NCBI GenBank assembly: GCA_030645615.1
Contig: JAUSNB010000005.1
Span: 1 to 64,000 of the forward strand
Length of the DNA stretch: 64,000 nucleotides
Origin: Actinomycetota bacterium
GTDB lineage: Bacteria; Actinomycetota; Actinomycetes; S36-B12
Reading direction: 5' to 3'
Shown: positions 1 to 7,676 of the stretch, piece by piece
Layout of the letters: each line of letters starts with the position of its first letter
Position numbering within the stretch: position 1 is the first letter of the stretch
The notes under the pieces: model-generated
Told to the model about the DNA's origin: nothing
The model's database searches: none
The model's input: the letters and a program-made list of their open reading frames with translations, nothing else
Translations under genes and position numbers: made by a program

Positions 1-1
1 C

Positions 2-151
2 CGCACCACCACCCCCGCCCCCCACACCGTCTCCATCGGCTACTCCCACCAACGCCCCGGCGAGACCGCCTACGACACCCTCAACCGAGCCGACCGCGCC
101 CTCTACCAAGCCAAGGCCAACGGCCGCAACCGCGTCGAGACGCTGGCGTAG
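2..151 (+). CDS. GGDEF domain protein, C-terminal end (partial)
   Basis: The last 49 codons of a gene that enters from the left edge. The peptide carries the typical end of a GGDEF domain: a VSIGYS strand followed by ADRALYQAKANGRNRV, the last helix of diguanylate cyclases. The family makes c-di-GMP from two GTP. The GGDEF signature itself lies outside the window, so activity cannot be judged. The stop TAG is 7 bp from the end of the convergent next gene. Two further GGDEF proteins occur in this window. Confidence 0.85.
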   Translation, partial: RTTTPAPHTVSIGYSHQRPGETAYDTLNRADRALYQAKANGRNRVETLA

Positions 152-158
152 CCGTCGG

Positions 159-899
159 CTAGGTCGGCAGCGGGATCGTGTCGTCGTCGATGCGCACCTC
201 GGCAGTGACACCACTCACCCGGTCCTGGCCGTCTGCGAGGTGCAGGACCAGCCCGCTGATGTATGCCACGTCGACCGGCTCGCTCCCCCGGGCGAGGTCG
301 ATGTAGCGGGCGATGTCCTCGACGGCCGCCCGGCGGGCAAATTCGGTGAGCGCCGTGAGCGACGGGACCGGGTCCGTCGCCACCATGCCGCCGACCCTCT
401 CGCGCAGGTAGTCCTGCTCGATGTCGTCCGGACCGCCTGGCCGGGGGGCGCCGGGCGGCGGCCCGCCATCGAGAAGTTGCTCGCGCAAGGCGGCCAGGGC
501 TCCGCAGGCCGTCGACGCCCGCGTGTGGCCTCGTCGCTGCACCCGGCCCGCCACTCCGTCCGCGTCGATGCCGATGTGCGGGAAGGCGAGCACGACGAAC
601 CGCTGCCTGCGGTCCTCGCCTGGCACATGGGACAGGGCAGCCGCCAGGCCGGTGCGGCCGGCCAGGACCATGGCACCGAGGGCGCCGACGGAGAACGGCC
701 GGCCCCAGGTGCGGGCCATCTCCTCCTCGAACGGCCACATGAGCTCGTCGCGGCAGACGTCCACGAGGGCAAGGCAGTTGGACGGTCGGAAGCCCACGCG
801 GGCGAGGGACCAGTCCGTCCAGGACGCGAAGTCGGCCAGCCCGATGGAGTCGCGGACGAGTTCGGCCGGCTCGGGCCTGGAGTCGTGAGCCGCGTGCAT
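159..899 (-). CDS. LCIB/LCIC-type carbonic anhydrase-like protein
   Basis: A 246-residue soluble protein without signal peptide. I recognise the pattern of the LCIB_C_CA family, first known from the algal CO2-concentrating mechanism: VCRDEL at 48-53, an AGRTGLAAALSH helix near 80-91, FPHIGID at 106-112 and STACGAL at 129-135. By analogy Cys49, His108 and Cys132 would be the zinc ligands of a beta-like carbonic anhydrase fold, with Asp51 as the CxD partner. This is from memory of the family and was not aligned. It stands alone between a GGDEF gene (convergent) and an alpha/beta hydrolase (same strand, 15 bp upstream). If active it would interconvert CO2 and bicarbonate in the cytoplasm; many bacterial homologues are uncharacterised. 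Confidence 0.65.
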   Translation of the reverse strand: MHAAHDSRPEPAELVRDSIGLADFASWTDWSLARVGFRPSNCLALVDVCRDELMWPFEEEMARTWGRPFSVGALGAMVLAGRTGLAAALSHVPGEDRRQRFVVLAFPHIGIDADGVAGRVQRRGHTRASTACGALAALREQLLDGGPPPGAPRPGGPDDIEQDYLRERVGGMVATDPVPSLTALTEFARRAAVEDIARYIDLARGSEPVDVAYISGLVLHLADGQDRVSGVTAEVRIDDDTIPLPT

Positions 900-914
900 G
901 CGGCCACTGTGCCA

Positions 915-1790
915 TCAGGCCGTCGCGGTCGCCTCCTGCGCCTCGATGCGCGCGATGTGGTCGACGATGAGGTCGGCGAAGCGGGCCGGGTCGTCGACGT
1001 GCGGCTCATGCCCGGCGCCGGGGAAGACCACGAACCGGCTGCCCGGCAGCATCGCGTGGGCCGCCTCGCCGTGCGCCATCGGGATCATGGGGTCGCGGTC
1101 GCCCCAGATGATGAGCACCGGGCGGTCGGCCATGAGATGGAGCTTGTCGAGGGCCGACACGCTCTGGCCACCAGGGCCCACGACGCTGCGCAGAGTGGCG
1201 AGGAAGGCGGCGCGTCGGTCGTCCTCGCCGAGCCAGGCCACGGTCTCCAGCGCCCGAGGGCTCAGCGCATGCGGATGGATGCCGACCCAGCCCAGTTTGT
1301 TGCCGACCCAGGCCGCCGCCGCCAGGGTGCGCTCGTTGATGGCCACGCGCAGCGCAAGGTCGGCGCCGGGAAGCGCGGCCGCGCGCAGCCCGCTGAAGGC
1401 CTCCTCGCCCAGGCCTCCGCTGGACTCCAGCACGAGGGCGTCCACTCGCTCGGGGTACTGGTAGATGAACTGCATCGAGATCCCGCCGCCCAAGGAATGC
1501 CCGACCAGGTGCACGCGAGCGATCCCCAGATGATCCAGCAGGTCGCGCACGGCACAGGCCATGGCGCCGAGGCTGTAGTCGCCAGGCCCGCGCGAGGAGT
1601 CCCCGTGGCCCGGGAGGTCCATGGCGATGACCCGTCGGCCGGATGCGGCGATGCGGTCGGGCACGTCCCCCCACGACAGCCGGCTGGAACCGATGCCGTG
1701 CACGAGGAGGATGGGAACGCCGGCTCCGGGGAGGTCGCGGTAGGCGATGTCCCGCCCATTGAGGGTGACCTGCGCGCGATCCTCGGTCAT
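915..1790 (-). CDS. alpha/beta hydrolase
   Basis: A 291-residue cytoplasmic alpha/beta hydrolase. Visible are the oxyanion strand LLVHGIG (28-34), the nucleophile elbow GHSLGG near residues 97-102, an acid in WGDRDPMIP near 230, and the catalytic histidine in GAGHEPH near 261. The fold covers esterases, lipases, epoxide hydrolases and meta-cleavage hydrolases; the DLPGHGDS strand is of the broad HsaD/MhpC-like type but the substrate cannot be read from sequence. The ATG start at 1790 is the first in frame, and a strong palindromic element lies 47-85 bp upstream, so the gene is probably controlled by its own repressor. Confidence 0.85.
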   Translation of the reverse strand: MTEDRAQVTLNGRDIAYRDLPGAGVPILLVHGIGSSRLSWGDVPDRIAASGRRVIAMDLPGHGDSSRGPGDYSLGAMACAVRDLLDHLGIARVHLVGHSLGGGISMQFIYQYPERVDALVLESSGGLGEEAFSGLRAAALPGADLALRVAINERTLAAAAWVGNKLGWVGIHPHALSPRALETVAWLGEDDRRAAFLATLRSVVGPGGQSVSALDKLHLMADRPVLIIWGDRDPMIPMAHGEAAHAMLPGSRFVVFPGAGHEPHVDDPARFADLIVDHIARIEAQEATATA

Positions 1791-1836
1791 CGGAGTTCCC
1801 CTCGTCGTCGATCCGGGCCTTGCTCGGTACCGATGA

Positions 1837-1875
1837 GTAACCTACGCAATCGTAACCTACGCAGGCGTAGGTAAC
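1837..1875. promoter_or_regulatory. Tandem and inverted-repeat operator upstream of the hydrolase
   Basis: The 11-mer GTAACCTACGC occurs twice in direct orientation (1837-1847 and 1852-1862) and is followed after AG by GCGTAGGTAAC (1865-1875). The core CCTACGC-AG-GCGTAGG is a perfect palindrome. It lies just upstream of the hydrolase start at 1790, where a repressor would block transcription. Palindromes of this kind are typical of TetR-family operators; no regulator gene is adjacent. Confidence 0.7.
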
Positions 1876-1887
1876 GAGTGTTTCGGG

Positions 1888-2178
1888 CTATCTCGCGACG
1901 AGCACGATCACCATGATCGCGATGGCCACGGCCGCGCCGATCGCGATCCACGGGGCCGAGCGCCGGGCACGCGAGAAGCGTGGCTTCCCCGACCCGTCCG
2001 AGATCTCGCCCGCGGCGCGCAGCCGGTCGTTGCTCCGGGCGATGCGGGCCGCCTTCGCGATCCGCTCGTCGGCCGTCGCCTCCTTCGGGCCGCCGGACAC
2101 GAAGTCGTCGTCGAGCACGAGGCCGTCGAGCGCGGCGTCGATCGAGTCGTCTGCTGGCTGGTCCTGCGGGCTGGTCAA
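1888..2178 (-). CDS. Small protein with C-terminal membrane anchor
   Basis: A 96-residue protein of unknown function. I place the start at a TTG at 2178 because GGGAGG sits 5 bp upstream; the longer open frame to 2289 is proline/glycine-rich and has no ribosome site. The N-terminal half is acidic (DDSIDAALDGLVLDDDF), the middle is basic, and residues about 74-96 form one transmembrane helix ending in an arginine. This is the layout of a tail-anchored membrane protein facing the cytoplasm. It lies upstream of, and on the same strand as, the hydrolase, but the operator between them suggests separate control. Confidence 0.6.
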   Translation of the reverse strand: MTSPQDQPADDSIDAALDGLVLDDDFVSGGPKEATADERIAKAARIARSNDRLRAAGEISDGSGKPRFSRARRSAPWIAIGAAVAIAIMVIVLVAR

Positions 2179-2299
2179 GGCGCCTCCCGGTCGTGGGGAG
2201 ACCAGCGTACGTACCGCGGCGCTGCCGAGCCCGCCGAGCGGCCAGTGGTGGGTGCCGAGCCCGGCTCCAGAACCCCCACGACCGGCCACTCAACGGGGC

Positions 2300-3706
2300 T
2301 CAGCCGGCGTAGGCGGCGCTGAGTTCGCCGACCGCCTCGGCGACGCATGCCTCGTCGCTGGCCGGGCGGCCGCGCGCCTGCGTGCCGCCGCAGAACCCCA
2401 CGAGAGACGGCACGCCCGTGACATCGCTGATGTCGTACCACTCCGACCAGCGGCCTCCCGCGATGCCGATGACCCGTACGTCGTCGCCGAAATCCTTGCG
2501 CCACCAGTCCCGGTCGAAGCGCAGCGCGACCTTCTCCAGGTTGCCCGTCGTCAGCCCCGCCAGCCCGGCCGCGACCGGGGACGGCATGGGCGTGATCGTC
2601 GGAATGCCGGCCTGCACGAGGGCCAGCGGGACGGCCACGACGACTGCATCGGCCGTGACCTGCTGGCCGGTGGTACCGGTGAGCCGGACCCTGCTGCCCT
2701 CCACGGCCACCGACCCGACAGGGGTGCCGACCCGCACGTCCAGCGCGGCGGCGAGCATCCGCGGAACTTTGTCGTAGCCGCCGGACACGAAGTCGTCGCC
2801 GCCGCGCTCCCAGGCGCCCTCCGTCACCGCGCGGGTGCCGAGCTGGCCGGGGTCCACCCCGTACTCCTGCACGATCTCGGTGTTCTCGGCCCAGTCATTG
2901 GGGCCGTCCGACACCCAGCCCTGGCCGGCCAGCCAGGCGCCCACGGACATGGACAGGGGCGGGTCGGACCCCTCGAGCCGGTCGGTCATCGCGATGAGCT
3001 GGGCGGCCCGGCGCGCGGCCACGGGGTCCCGGTGCCCGGTCACGACGCTGCGGACCGCCTCGTCGTTGTAGTTGGTCGGCACCCGGCCAAGGCCGGCGCG
3101 CCGCGCCAGCGGGACGATCACGTTCTTGCGGACGCCCTCAAGCCAGGCCGCGCCGACCTCGACCGGCACCCCCCACGAACGATCCGTGCTCACCCGCCCG
3201 CCCACCCGGCCTCGCGCCTCCAGCACGAGGACGTCTGCCCCGAGCCGCTGCAGCTCGGTGGCTGCACCCAGCCCGGCCATCCCCGCGCCGACGACGATGA
3301 CCCGGCGGCCGGAGACGCCTGGCCCGTCGTCCTCGAGCACCCGGGCGGCCGCCCGTCCGGAGCGCAGGGCACCCGGGACGGTCGCCGGGTGCGCCCAGTC
3401 GGCGTACTCGCCGGCCAGCACCACCCGTCCGCCGATGACGGTCTCGGCGATGACCCAGCGGACCTTGGCCGGCACCCCCGCCGGCAGCGCCGAGTACGAG
3501 CCGCGCGCCCAGGGATCGGTGTCCCACCGGGTGACGATGCTCCCGGTGGGCGCCGGCACCCGGCGGGCCCGTGCGGTAGCCGCGCGGGCGGGAGCGACGT
3601 GACCGGCGACCGGCCCGACGACCAGGGCGGTACCGGCAACAGCCCCGCCCGTGGCGCCCAGCAACGTCCGGCGAGTCAGCGGCACCGCGCGCTCGGCTTC
3701 TGGCAC
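2300..3706 (-). CDS. Tat-exported flavin amine oxidase, apparently circularly permuted
   Basis: A 468-residue FAD-dependent amine oxidase. With a GTG start at 3706 the protein opens with a twin-arginine signal (TRRTLLGATGG at 11-21) and an AxA-like cleavage region near 40. The segment normally at the C-terminus of this family comes first: GSIVTRW (55-61), DPWARGSYS (64-72), LAGEY (98-101) and HPATVPGALRSGRAA (106-120). Only then follows the Rossmann motif GAGMAGL (140-146) and LEARGRVGGR (162-171). The protein ends at ELSAAYAG, the point that usually precedes the GSIVTRW segment. The usual order is therefore rotated. The likely activity is oxidation of an amine outside the membrane. An ATG at 3808 is possible but would overlap the divergent promoter region. 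Confidence 0.85.
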   Translation of the reverse strand: MPEAERAVPLTRRTLLGATGGAVAGTALVVGPVAGHVAPARAATARARRVPAPTGSIVTRWDTDPWARGSYSALPAGVPAKVRWVIAETVIGGRVVLAGEYADWAHPATVPGALRSGRAAARVLEDDGPGVSGRRVIVVGAGMAGLGAATELQRLGADVLVLEARGRVGGRVSTDRSWGVPVEVGAAWLEGVRKNVIVPLARRAGLGRVPTNYNDEAVRSVVTGHRDPVAARRAAQLIAMTDRLEGSDPPLSMSVGAWLAGQGWVSDGPNDWAENTEIVQEYGVDPGQLGTRAVTEGAWERGGDDFVSGGYDKVPRMLAAALDVRVGTPVGSVAVEGSRVRLTGTTGQQVTADAVVVAVPLALVQAGIPTITPMPSPVAAGLAGLTTGNLEKVALRFDRDWWRKDFGDDVRVIGIAGGRWSEWYDISDVTGVPSLVGFCGGTQARGRPASDEACVAEAVGELSAAYAG

Positions 3707-3729
3707 CGGGCAAGTATGCGGCCAAACCC

Positions 3730-3800
3730 CCTCCGCGAGCGGGCAGTTGTCGCGGCCCTGAGGGCCGCGAGCGCAGCAACACGTGCCCGCTCGGCGGAGG
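3730..3800. promoter_or_regulatory. Nested inverted repeats between divergent genes
   Basis: A near-perfect outer repeat (CCTCCGCGAGCGGGCA at 3730-3745 against TGCCCGCTCGGCGGAGG at 3784-3800, one extra base) encloses a perfect inner hairpin with 9-bp arms, CGCGGCCCT at 3751-3759 and AGGGCCGCG at 3761-3769. It fills the space between the GTG of the amine oxidase and the ATG at 3820. It may be an operator for both genes or an mRNA leader structure; which is unknown. Confidence 0.5.
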
Positions 3801-3819
3801 CTGGCCACTACCCTGAGCC

Positions 3820-4827
3820 ATGCCTTCCAACACGTCCGTCCGGCTGGCCCGGCGACCCTCCGGCACGCCGGTGCCCGACGACTTCGCGATCACGACCGAG
3901 GAGGCGCCCGAGCCTGGTCCCAAGGAGTTCGTCGTCAAGACCACGATGATCTCGCTGGATCCCGCCATGCGGGGCTGGCTCGATGACCGGCCGTCCTACC
4001 TGCCGCCCGTCGGCATCGGCGAGGTGCTCCGCGCCGGCTCGGTCGGCGAGGTCGTCGCCTCGCAGCACCGCCGCTTCCCGGTCGGGTCCTACGTGTCGGG
4101 CACGTTCGGGGTGCAGGAATACGCCCTGTCCGATGGCCGCGACGTCACCAAGATCGACCTGGCCCAGGGCACGCCCGCGATGCACCTCGGCGTGCTGGGC
4201 CTGACCGGCCTGACCGCGTACTTCGGTCTGTTCGACCTCGGCAAGCCCCGGGCCGGCGAGACCGTCCTGGTATCGGCGGCTGCCGGCGCCGTGGGGTCGA
4301 TCGTCGGCCAGCTCGCGCTGCTCAACGGGTGCCGCGTGGTTGGCCTGGCCGGCGGCCCGGAGAAGTGCCGCTACCTCACCGAGGAGCTCGGCTTCCATGC
4401 CGCCATCGACTACAAGGCCGACGGGATGCGGCGCGCCATGGCCGAGGCCTGCCCTGACGGCATCGATGTCTACTTCGACAATGTCGGCGGCACCATCCTG
4501 AACACCGCGCTCACGATGCTGGCCATGCATGCCCGCATCGTCGTCTGCGGCGCGGTCGCCCAGTACAACGCCGACGCGCCGACACCGGGCCCGTCGAACT
4601 ACCTCGCCCTCCTCGTCCGGCGGGCGACGATGTCGGGCTTCCTCGTATTCGACTACGCCTCCGAGTACCCCGTCGCGCGACGCCGGCTGGCCGGCTGGGT
4701 GGCCGACGGACGGATCACGGCACCGGAGACGATCGTGGCCGGATCCGTCAGCGACTTCCTGCCGACGTTCATGCGCCTGTTCTCCGGCGATAACCTCGGC
4801 AAGCTCGTGCTCGACATCTCCGGCTGA
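3820..4827 (+). CDS. NADP-dependent zinc-free oxidoreductase (CurA/leukotriene B4 dehydrogenase type)
   Basis: A 335-residue medium-chain reductase. It lacks the zinc ligands of alcohol dehydrogenases and shows the CurA/PTGR pattern: SLDPAMRGWL near 46-55, the nucleotide-binding VSAAAGAVGSIVGQLA near 150-165, GGPEKC, and YFDNVGGTILN near 219-229. Relatives reduce the double bond of alpha,beta-unsaturated aldehydes and ketones with NADPH. An SDR gene starts 24 bp downstream on the same strand, so the two probably form an operon for reduction of carbonyl compounds. Confidence 0.88.
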   Translation: MPSNTSVRLARRPSGTPVPDDFAITTEEAPEPGPKEFVVKTTMISLDPAMRGWLDDRPSYLPPVGIGEVLRAGSVGEVVASQHRRFPVGSYVSGTFGVQEYALSDGRDVTKIDLAQGTPAMHLGVLGLTGLTAYFGLFDLGKPRAGETVLVSAAAGAVGSIVGQLALLNGCRVVGLAGGPEKCRYLTEELGFHAAIDYKADGMRRAMAEACPDGIDVYFDNVGGTILNTALTMLAMHARIVVCGAVAQYNADAPTPGPSNYLALLVRRATMSGFLVFDYASEYPVARRRLAGWVADGRITAPETIVAGSVSDFLPTFMRLFSGDNLGKLVLDISG

Positions 4828-4851
4828 CGCCCAACGATCGAAGGGACTTCC

Positions 4852-5622
4852 ATGGACACCCGCGGCACCTCACTGACCGGTCGGCGCGCGCTCGTCACCG
4901 GGGCATCACGCGGCATCGGCCGCGCCATCGCCGTGCTGTTCGCGCAGGAAGGGGCCGACGTCGCGATCGTCGCGCGCAATGCCGAGGCCCTTGACGAGGT
5001 GGCGGCGGAGGTGCGCGCGACAGGTGCCGTGTGCGTCGTGATCCCGGCCGACGTCACCGCCGATGACGCTCCCCAGCGGATCGTCGATGAGGCGATCGCC
5101 GGGCTCGGCGGGCTGGACATCCTGGTCAACAACGCGGGTGGCAACAGCTTCATGGCCCCGCTGCACTCGATGCGCCACTCCGGCTGGCAGAAGACGATGA
5201 ACCTCAACCTCGACTCGATCGTGCGGCTGCTGCAGGCCGCGCTGCCGGCGATGATCGAGACCCGGCACGCGTCCGTCATCAACGTCTCGTCGGTCGCTGG
5301 CATGAACGCATCGCCGTTCATGTCGCACTACGGCGCCGCCAAGGCCGCGTTGATCTCGCTGACCCGCAGCGTCGCCGTCGAGCTGGCCACCGAAGGCGTC
5401 CGGGTCAACGCGCTCATCCCGGGCTGGATCGACACCGACCTCACGGGCTTCCTGCGCGAGGACGGCGGCGTCGAGCACGCCGTCATCGACCGGGTGCCCA
5501 TGAAGCGGTGGGGCAAGGCGGACGAGATCGCGCAGGGCGCGCTGTTCCTGGCCAGCGATGCGTCGTCGTTCATGACCGGGCAGAACCTCGTGCTCGACGG
5601 CGGACTGACAGCGAACCCCTAG
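4852..5622 (+). CDS. SDR-family oxidoreductase
   Basis: A 256-residue short-chain dehydrogenase of the classical type. Seen are the cofactor motif TGASRGIG (18-25), NNAG near 97-100, the catalytic serine in NVSSVAG, YGAAK near 162-166, and the C-terminal FMTGQNLVLDGG typical of the family. It resembles 3-oxoacyl-ACP reductases, but isolated copies like this act on many alcohols and ketones. A good ribosome site (GAAGGGA) precedes the ATG. The stop TAG overlaps the stop of the opposite gene within the tetramer CTAG. Confidence 0.9.
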   Translation: MDTRGTSLTGRRALVTGASRGIGRAIAVLFAQEGADVAIVARNAEALDEVAAEVRATGAVCVVIPADVTADDAPQRIVDEAIAGLGGLDILVNNAGGNSFMAPLHSMRHSGWQKTMNLNLDSIVRLLQAALPAMIETRHASVINVSSVAGMNASPFMSHYGAAKAALISLTRSVAVELATEGVRVNALIPGWIDTDLTGFLREDGGVEHAVIDRVPMKRWGKADEIAQGALFLASDASSFMTGQNLVLDGGLTANP

Positions 5623-6059
5623 GCGGAATCGTCCGGCAGGATCGGGCTCGACTGCGGGTGCGGTGCCTCGCCGCGGGCGAGCATGGCGGCGAACGCCTCG
5701 ATCCGGCGGAGCCGCGTGTCGGCGCGCTTGGCCTGGTCGATCCGCAGCAACACGGCGTAGCGGTTCTGGCTGGACAGCCGGTCGAATGCCAGCGCGACGT
5801 TCCGCCGCGACCACGAGCTTCGCGACCGGCGCGGGGTGAACCGCTGCACGAAGCTGGCCTCATCCCGACTGCGCTTCTGCCCGTCGATCCAGCCGAAGCA
5901 GAGCGCCTCCTCCAGCGCGTCGTCGTACGACAGCCGCGTGGGGGCGTCCTTGCCCTTGCGGGCCAGGACCAGCCACTCCCCCGCGGACTCCTGGCCGCGC
6001 GACACCAGCCAGCGTCGCCAGGCGGCACGGTCCCGCAGGACGAGTTCCTCGACGGTCAC
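5619..6059 (-). CDS. YdeI/OmdA-family protein
   Basis: A 146-residue protein starting at GTG 6059, only 5 bp after the UbiA gene. It has the YdeI/OmpD-associated hallmarks: RAAWRRWL near the N-terminus, GEWLVLARKG, the conserved EEALCFGWIDG segment near 51-61, and FTPRRSRSSWS. The family is small and cytoplasmic and its biochemical role is unclear. It is the last gene of a three-gene run reading 7590 to 5619 (Pr6Pr-like membrane protein, UbiA, YdeI). Confidence 0.8.
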   Translation of the reverse strand: MTVEELVLRDRAAWRRWLVSRGQESAGEWLVLARKGKDAPTRLSYDDALEEALCFGWIDGQKRSRDEASFVQRFTPRRSRSSWSRRNVALAFDRLSSQNRYAVLLRIDQAKRADTRLRRIEAFAAMLARGEAPHPQSSPILPDDSA

Positions 6060-6064
6060 GCGGG

Positions 6065-6889
6065 TCAGCCTGCCACGGCCCCCGCCGCCACGAGTGCGAT
6101 GACATCGACCGCCACGACCGCCATGAGCGCGTGGTACGACACCGAGCGGCCACGCGCGACGACGGCGATCGCGAGCGCCACGACGTATGCCGTTACCACG
6201 ACGGCCGCCAGGAGTGCGCTGCTGCCCGCGACGGCGAAAGCCAGGATCGCGGTGCCCACCGCCAGCAGCACCCAGCATGCTGATGTCGCGGCCGCCGGAC
6301 CCAGCCGCACGGCGAGTCCGTCGACGCCGGCCGAGCGGTCGGCGTCGATGTCGGGGACGGCGTTGGCCAGGTGGCCGGCGACCCCGACCACGGCGAACGC
6401 GGCGACGGCCCATGCCGGCGGCGCGGACCCGTCGAGCCCGATGGTGAGGAAGGCGGGCATCGCGCCGAACGCGACCGCGTACGGCAGCCACGACCACGCC
6501 GTGCGCGATAGGCGCACGTTGTACAGCCACGCCATCGCCAGGGCCAGAACGTGGAAGGAGCCGCCGAGCCAGCCCGCGGCCCACCAGCTGAGCGCGCACG
6601 ACGTCGCCAGCGCGACCCCGGCAGCCACCCACAAGGCGCCCGGGGACACGAGCCCGGCCACGGTCGGCTTCGTTCCGCGGTCCACGCGACGGTCGAGTGC
6701 CGCGTCGTGCGCGTCGTTGCTCCAGCCCACCGAGAGCTGGCCCACCACTATGGCGGCGACGAGCACGACGAAGGCGTCGCCCCGCCAGCCCAGGGCCCAC
6801 GCGAACGCGGACATGACGAACGTGACGGCCACGGCGGGGAGCGGATGGCAGGCCCGGGCCAGGCCGCGTGCGGCCGACGCGGCGGTCAC
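6065..6889 (-). CDS. UbiA-family prenyltransferase
   Basis: A 274-residue polytopic membrane protein. The two aspartate-rich motifs of the superfamily are present: NDAHDAALD near 61-69 and DIDADRSAGVD near 180-190; they bind magnesium and the prenyl diphosphate. It attaches an isoprenoid chain to an acceptor in the membrane, as in quinone, haem O or tocopherol-type synthesis; no neighbour identifies the acceptor. The GTG start at 6889 overlaps the stop of the upstream gene by 4 bp (GTGA), which fixes the start and suggests translational coupling. Confidence 0.87.
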   Translation of the reverse strand: MTAASAARGLARACHPLPAVAVTFVMSAFAWALGWRGDAFVVLVAAIVVGQLSVGWSNDAHDAALDRRVDRGTKPTVAGLVSPGALWVAAGVALATSCALSWWAAGWLGGSFHVLALAMAWLYNVRLSRTAWSWLPYAVAFGAMPAFLTIGLDGSAPPAWAVAAFAVVGVAGHLANAVPDIDADRSAGVDGLAVRLGPAAATSACWVLLAVGTAILAFAVAGSSALLAAVVVTAYVVALAIAVVARGRSVSYHALMAVVAVDVIALVAAGAVAG

Positions 6890-7590
6890 TCGCTCGGAGG
6901 AGACGCCACGCCCCTCGACAGCAGCCGGTCCAGCCCGAGGAATACCAGGCCGAGGACGATGCCGAGGATGAGCACGCCGAGGACGTTGACCAGTGCCTTC
7001 CCGTAGCCGAGGACCGAGACGTCGAGGAACCCGTACGGGTAGGCGCCGATGAGGGCGCCGCGAGCGAACGTGTAGGCCAGCCACAGGATCGGGATGACCA
7101 ACGCGGTGAACACCGTCACCAGTCGCAGCCATGCCCTCGGCCCCCACACCAGCCAGGTCAGGACGGTGAGGACCGGGACCAGGTAGTGCTCGATCGTGTT
7201 CGAGACGTACTGCAGCCCCTGCAGGTCGGCATCCTTCGCGAGGATGAGCACGAAGACGAGCCCCGTCACGGTGATCATGATCAGGGAATCCATGCGGATG
7301 GTGCGCCACAGCAACGTCGGGCGCACGCGCCCGCGCGCCACCGCGGTCAGCATGACCGCGACCAGGATGTTGCTGAGGATCGTGAAGTAGGACAGGTAGT
7401 CGATCACGCGTCCGGGCGCGCCGGCGATACCGGCCGCGTTGTCATAGCCGAAGGCCGACGGCGACGTCACCGTGCTCGGATAGACGGCGAAGGCCGTGAG
7501 CACGAGGTTGAGTGCCAGCGCGAACCAGCCGAGGCCCGCGGTGATCCCGAAGGCGACGCGCGCATTGCGGGATAGCCCGGTGGACGGCAC
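6886..7590 (-). CDS. Pr6Pr-like integral membrane protein
   Basis: A 234-residue protein with about six membrane helices. The order [54 protein letters not shown] and [14 protein letters not shown] matches the actinobacterial Pr6Pr family, related to the FAR-17a/AIG1 group. The FTxLSN and H-x4-P motifs are the conserved core. Homologues of the AIG1 group can act as serine hydrolases in lipid metabolism, but activity here is not shown. I chose GTG at 7590; the longer frame runs into the opposite gene. First gene of the run with UbiA. Confidence 0.75.
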   Translation of the reverse strand: MPSTGLSRNARVAFGITAGLGWFALALNLVLTAFAVYPSTVTSPSAFGYDNAAGIAGAPGRVIDYLSYFTILSNILVAVMLTAVARGRVRPTLLWRTIRMDSLIMITVTGLVFVLILAKDADLQGLQYVSNTIEHYLVPVLTVLTWLVWGPRAWLRLVTVFTALVIPILWLAYTFARGALIGAYPYGFLDVSVLGYGKALVNVLGVLILGIVLGLVFLGLDRLLSRGVASPPSE

Positions 7591-7676
7591 GGCGCCACTG
7601 TAGACGGGTATCGCTCCCGCCGGCCTGCATGGACGTGGCCGGCCGTGGGACGATGCGGCGAACCGAGAGGACGGCC

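Noticed and set aside
240-1874. Long open frames opposite real genes (for example 240-1874, 1913-3949, 21702-24371)
   Set aside because: They mirror genes with clear motifs on the other strand and have the low-complexity, Arg/Gly/Pro-rich composition of GC-rich antisense frames.
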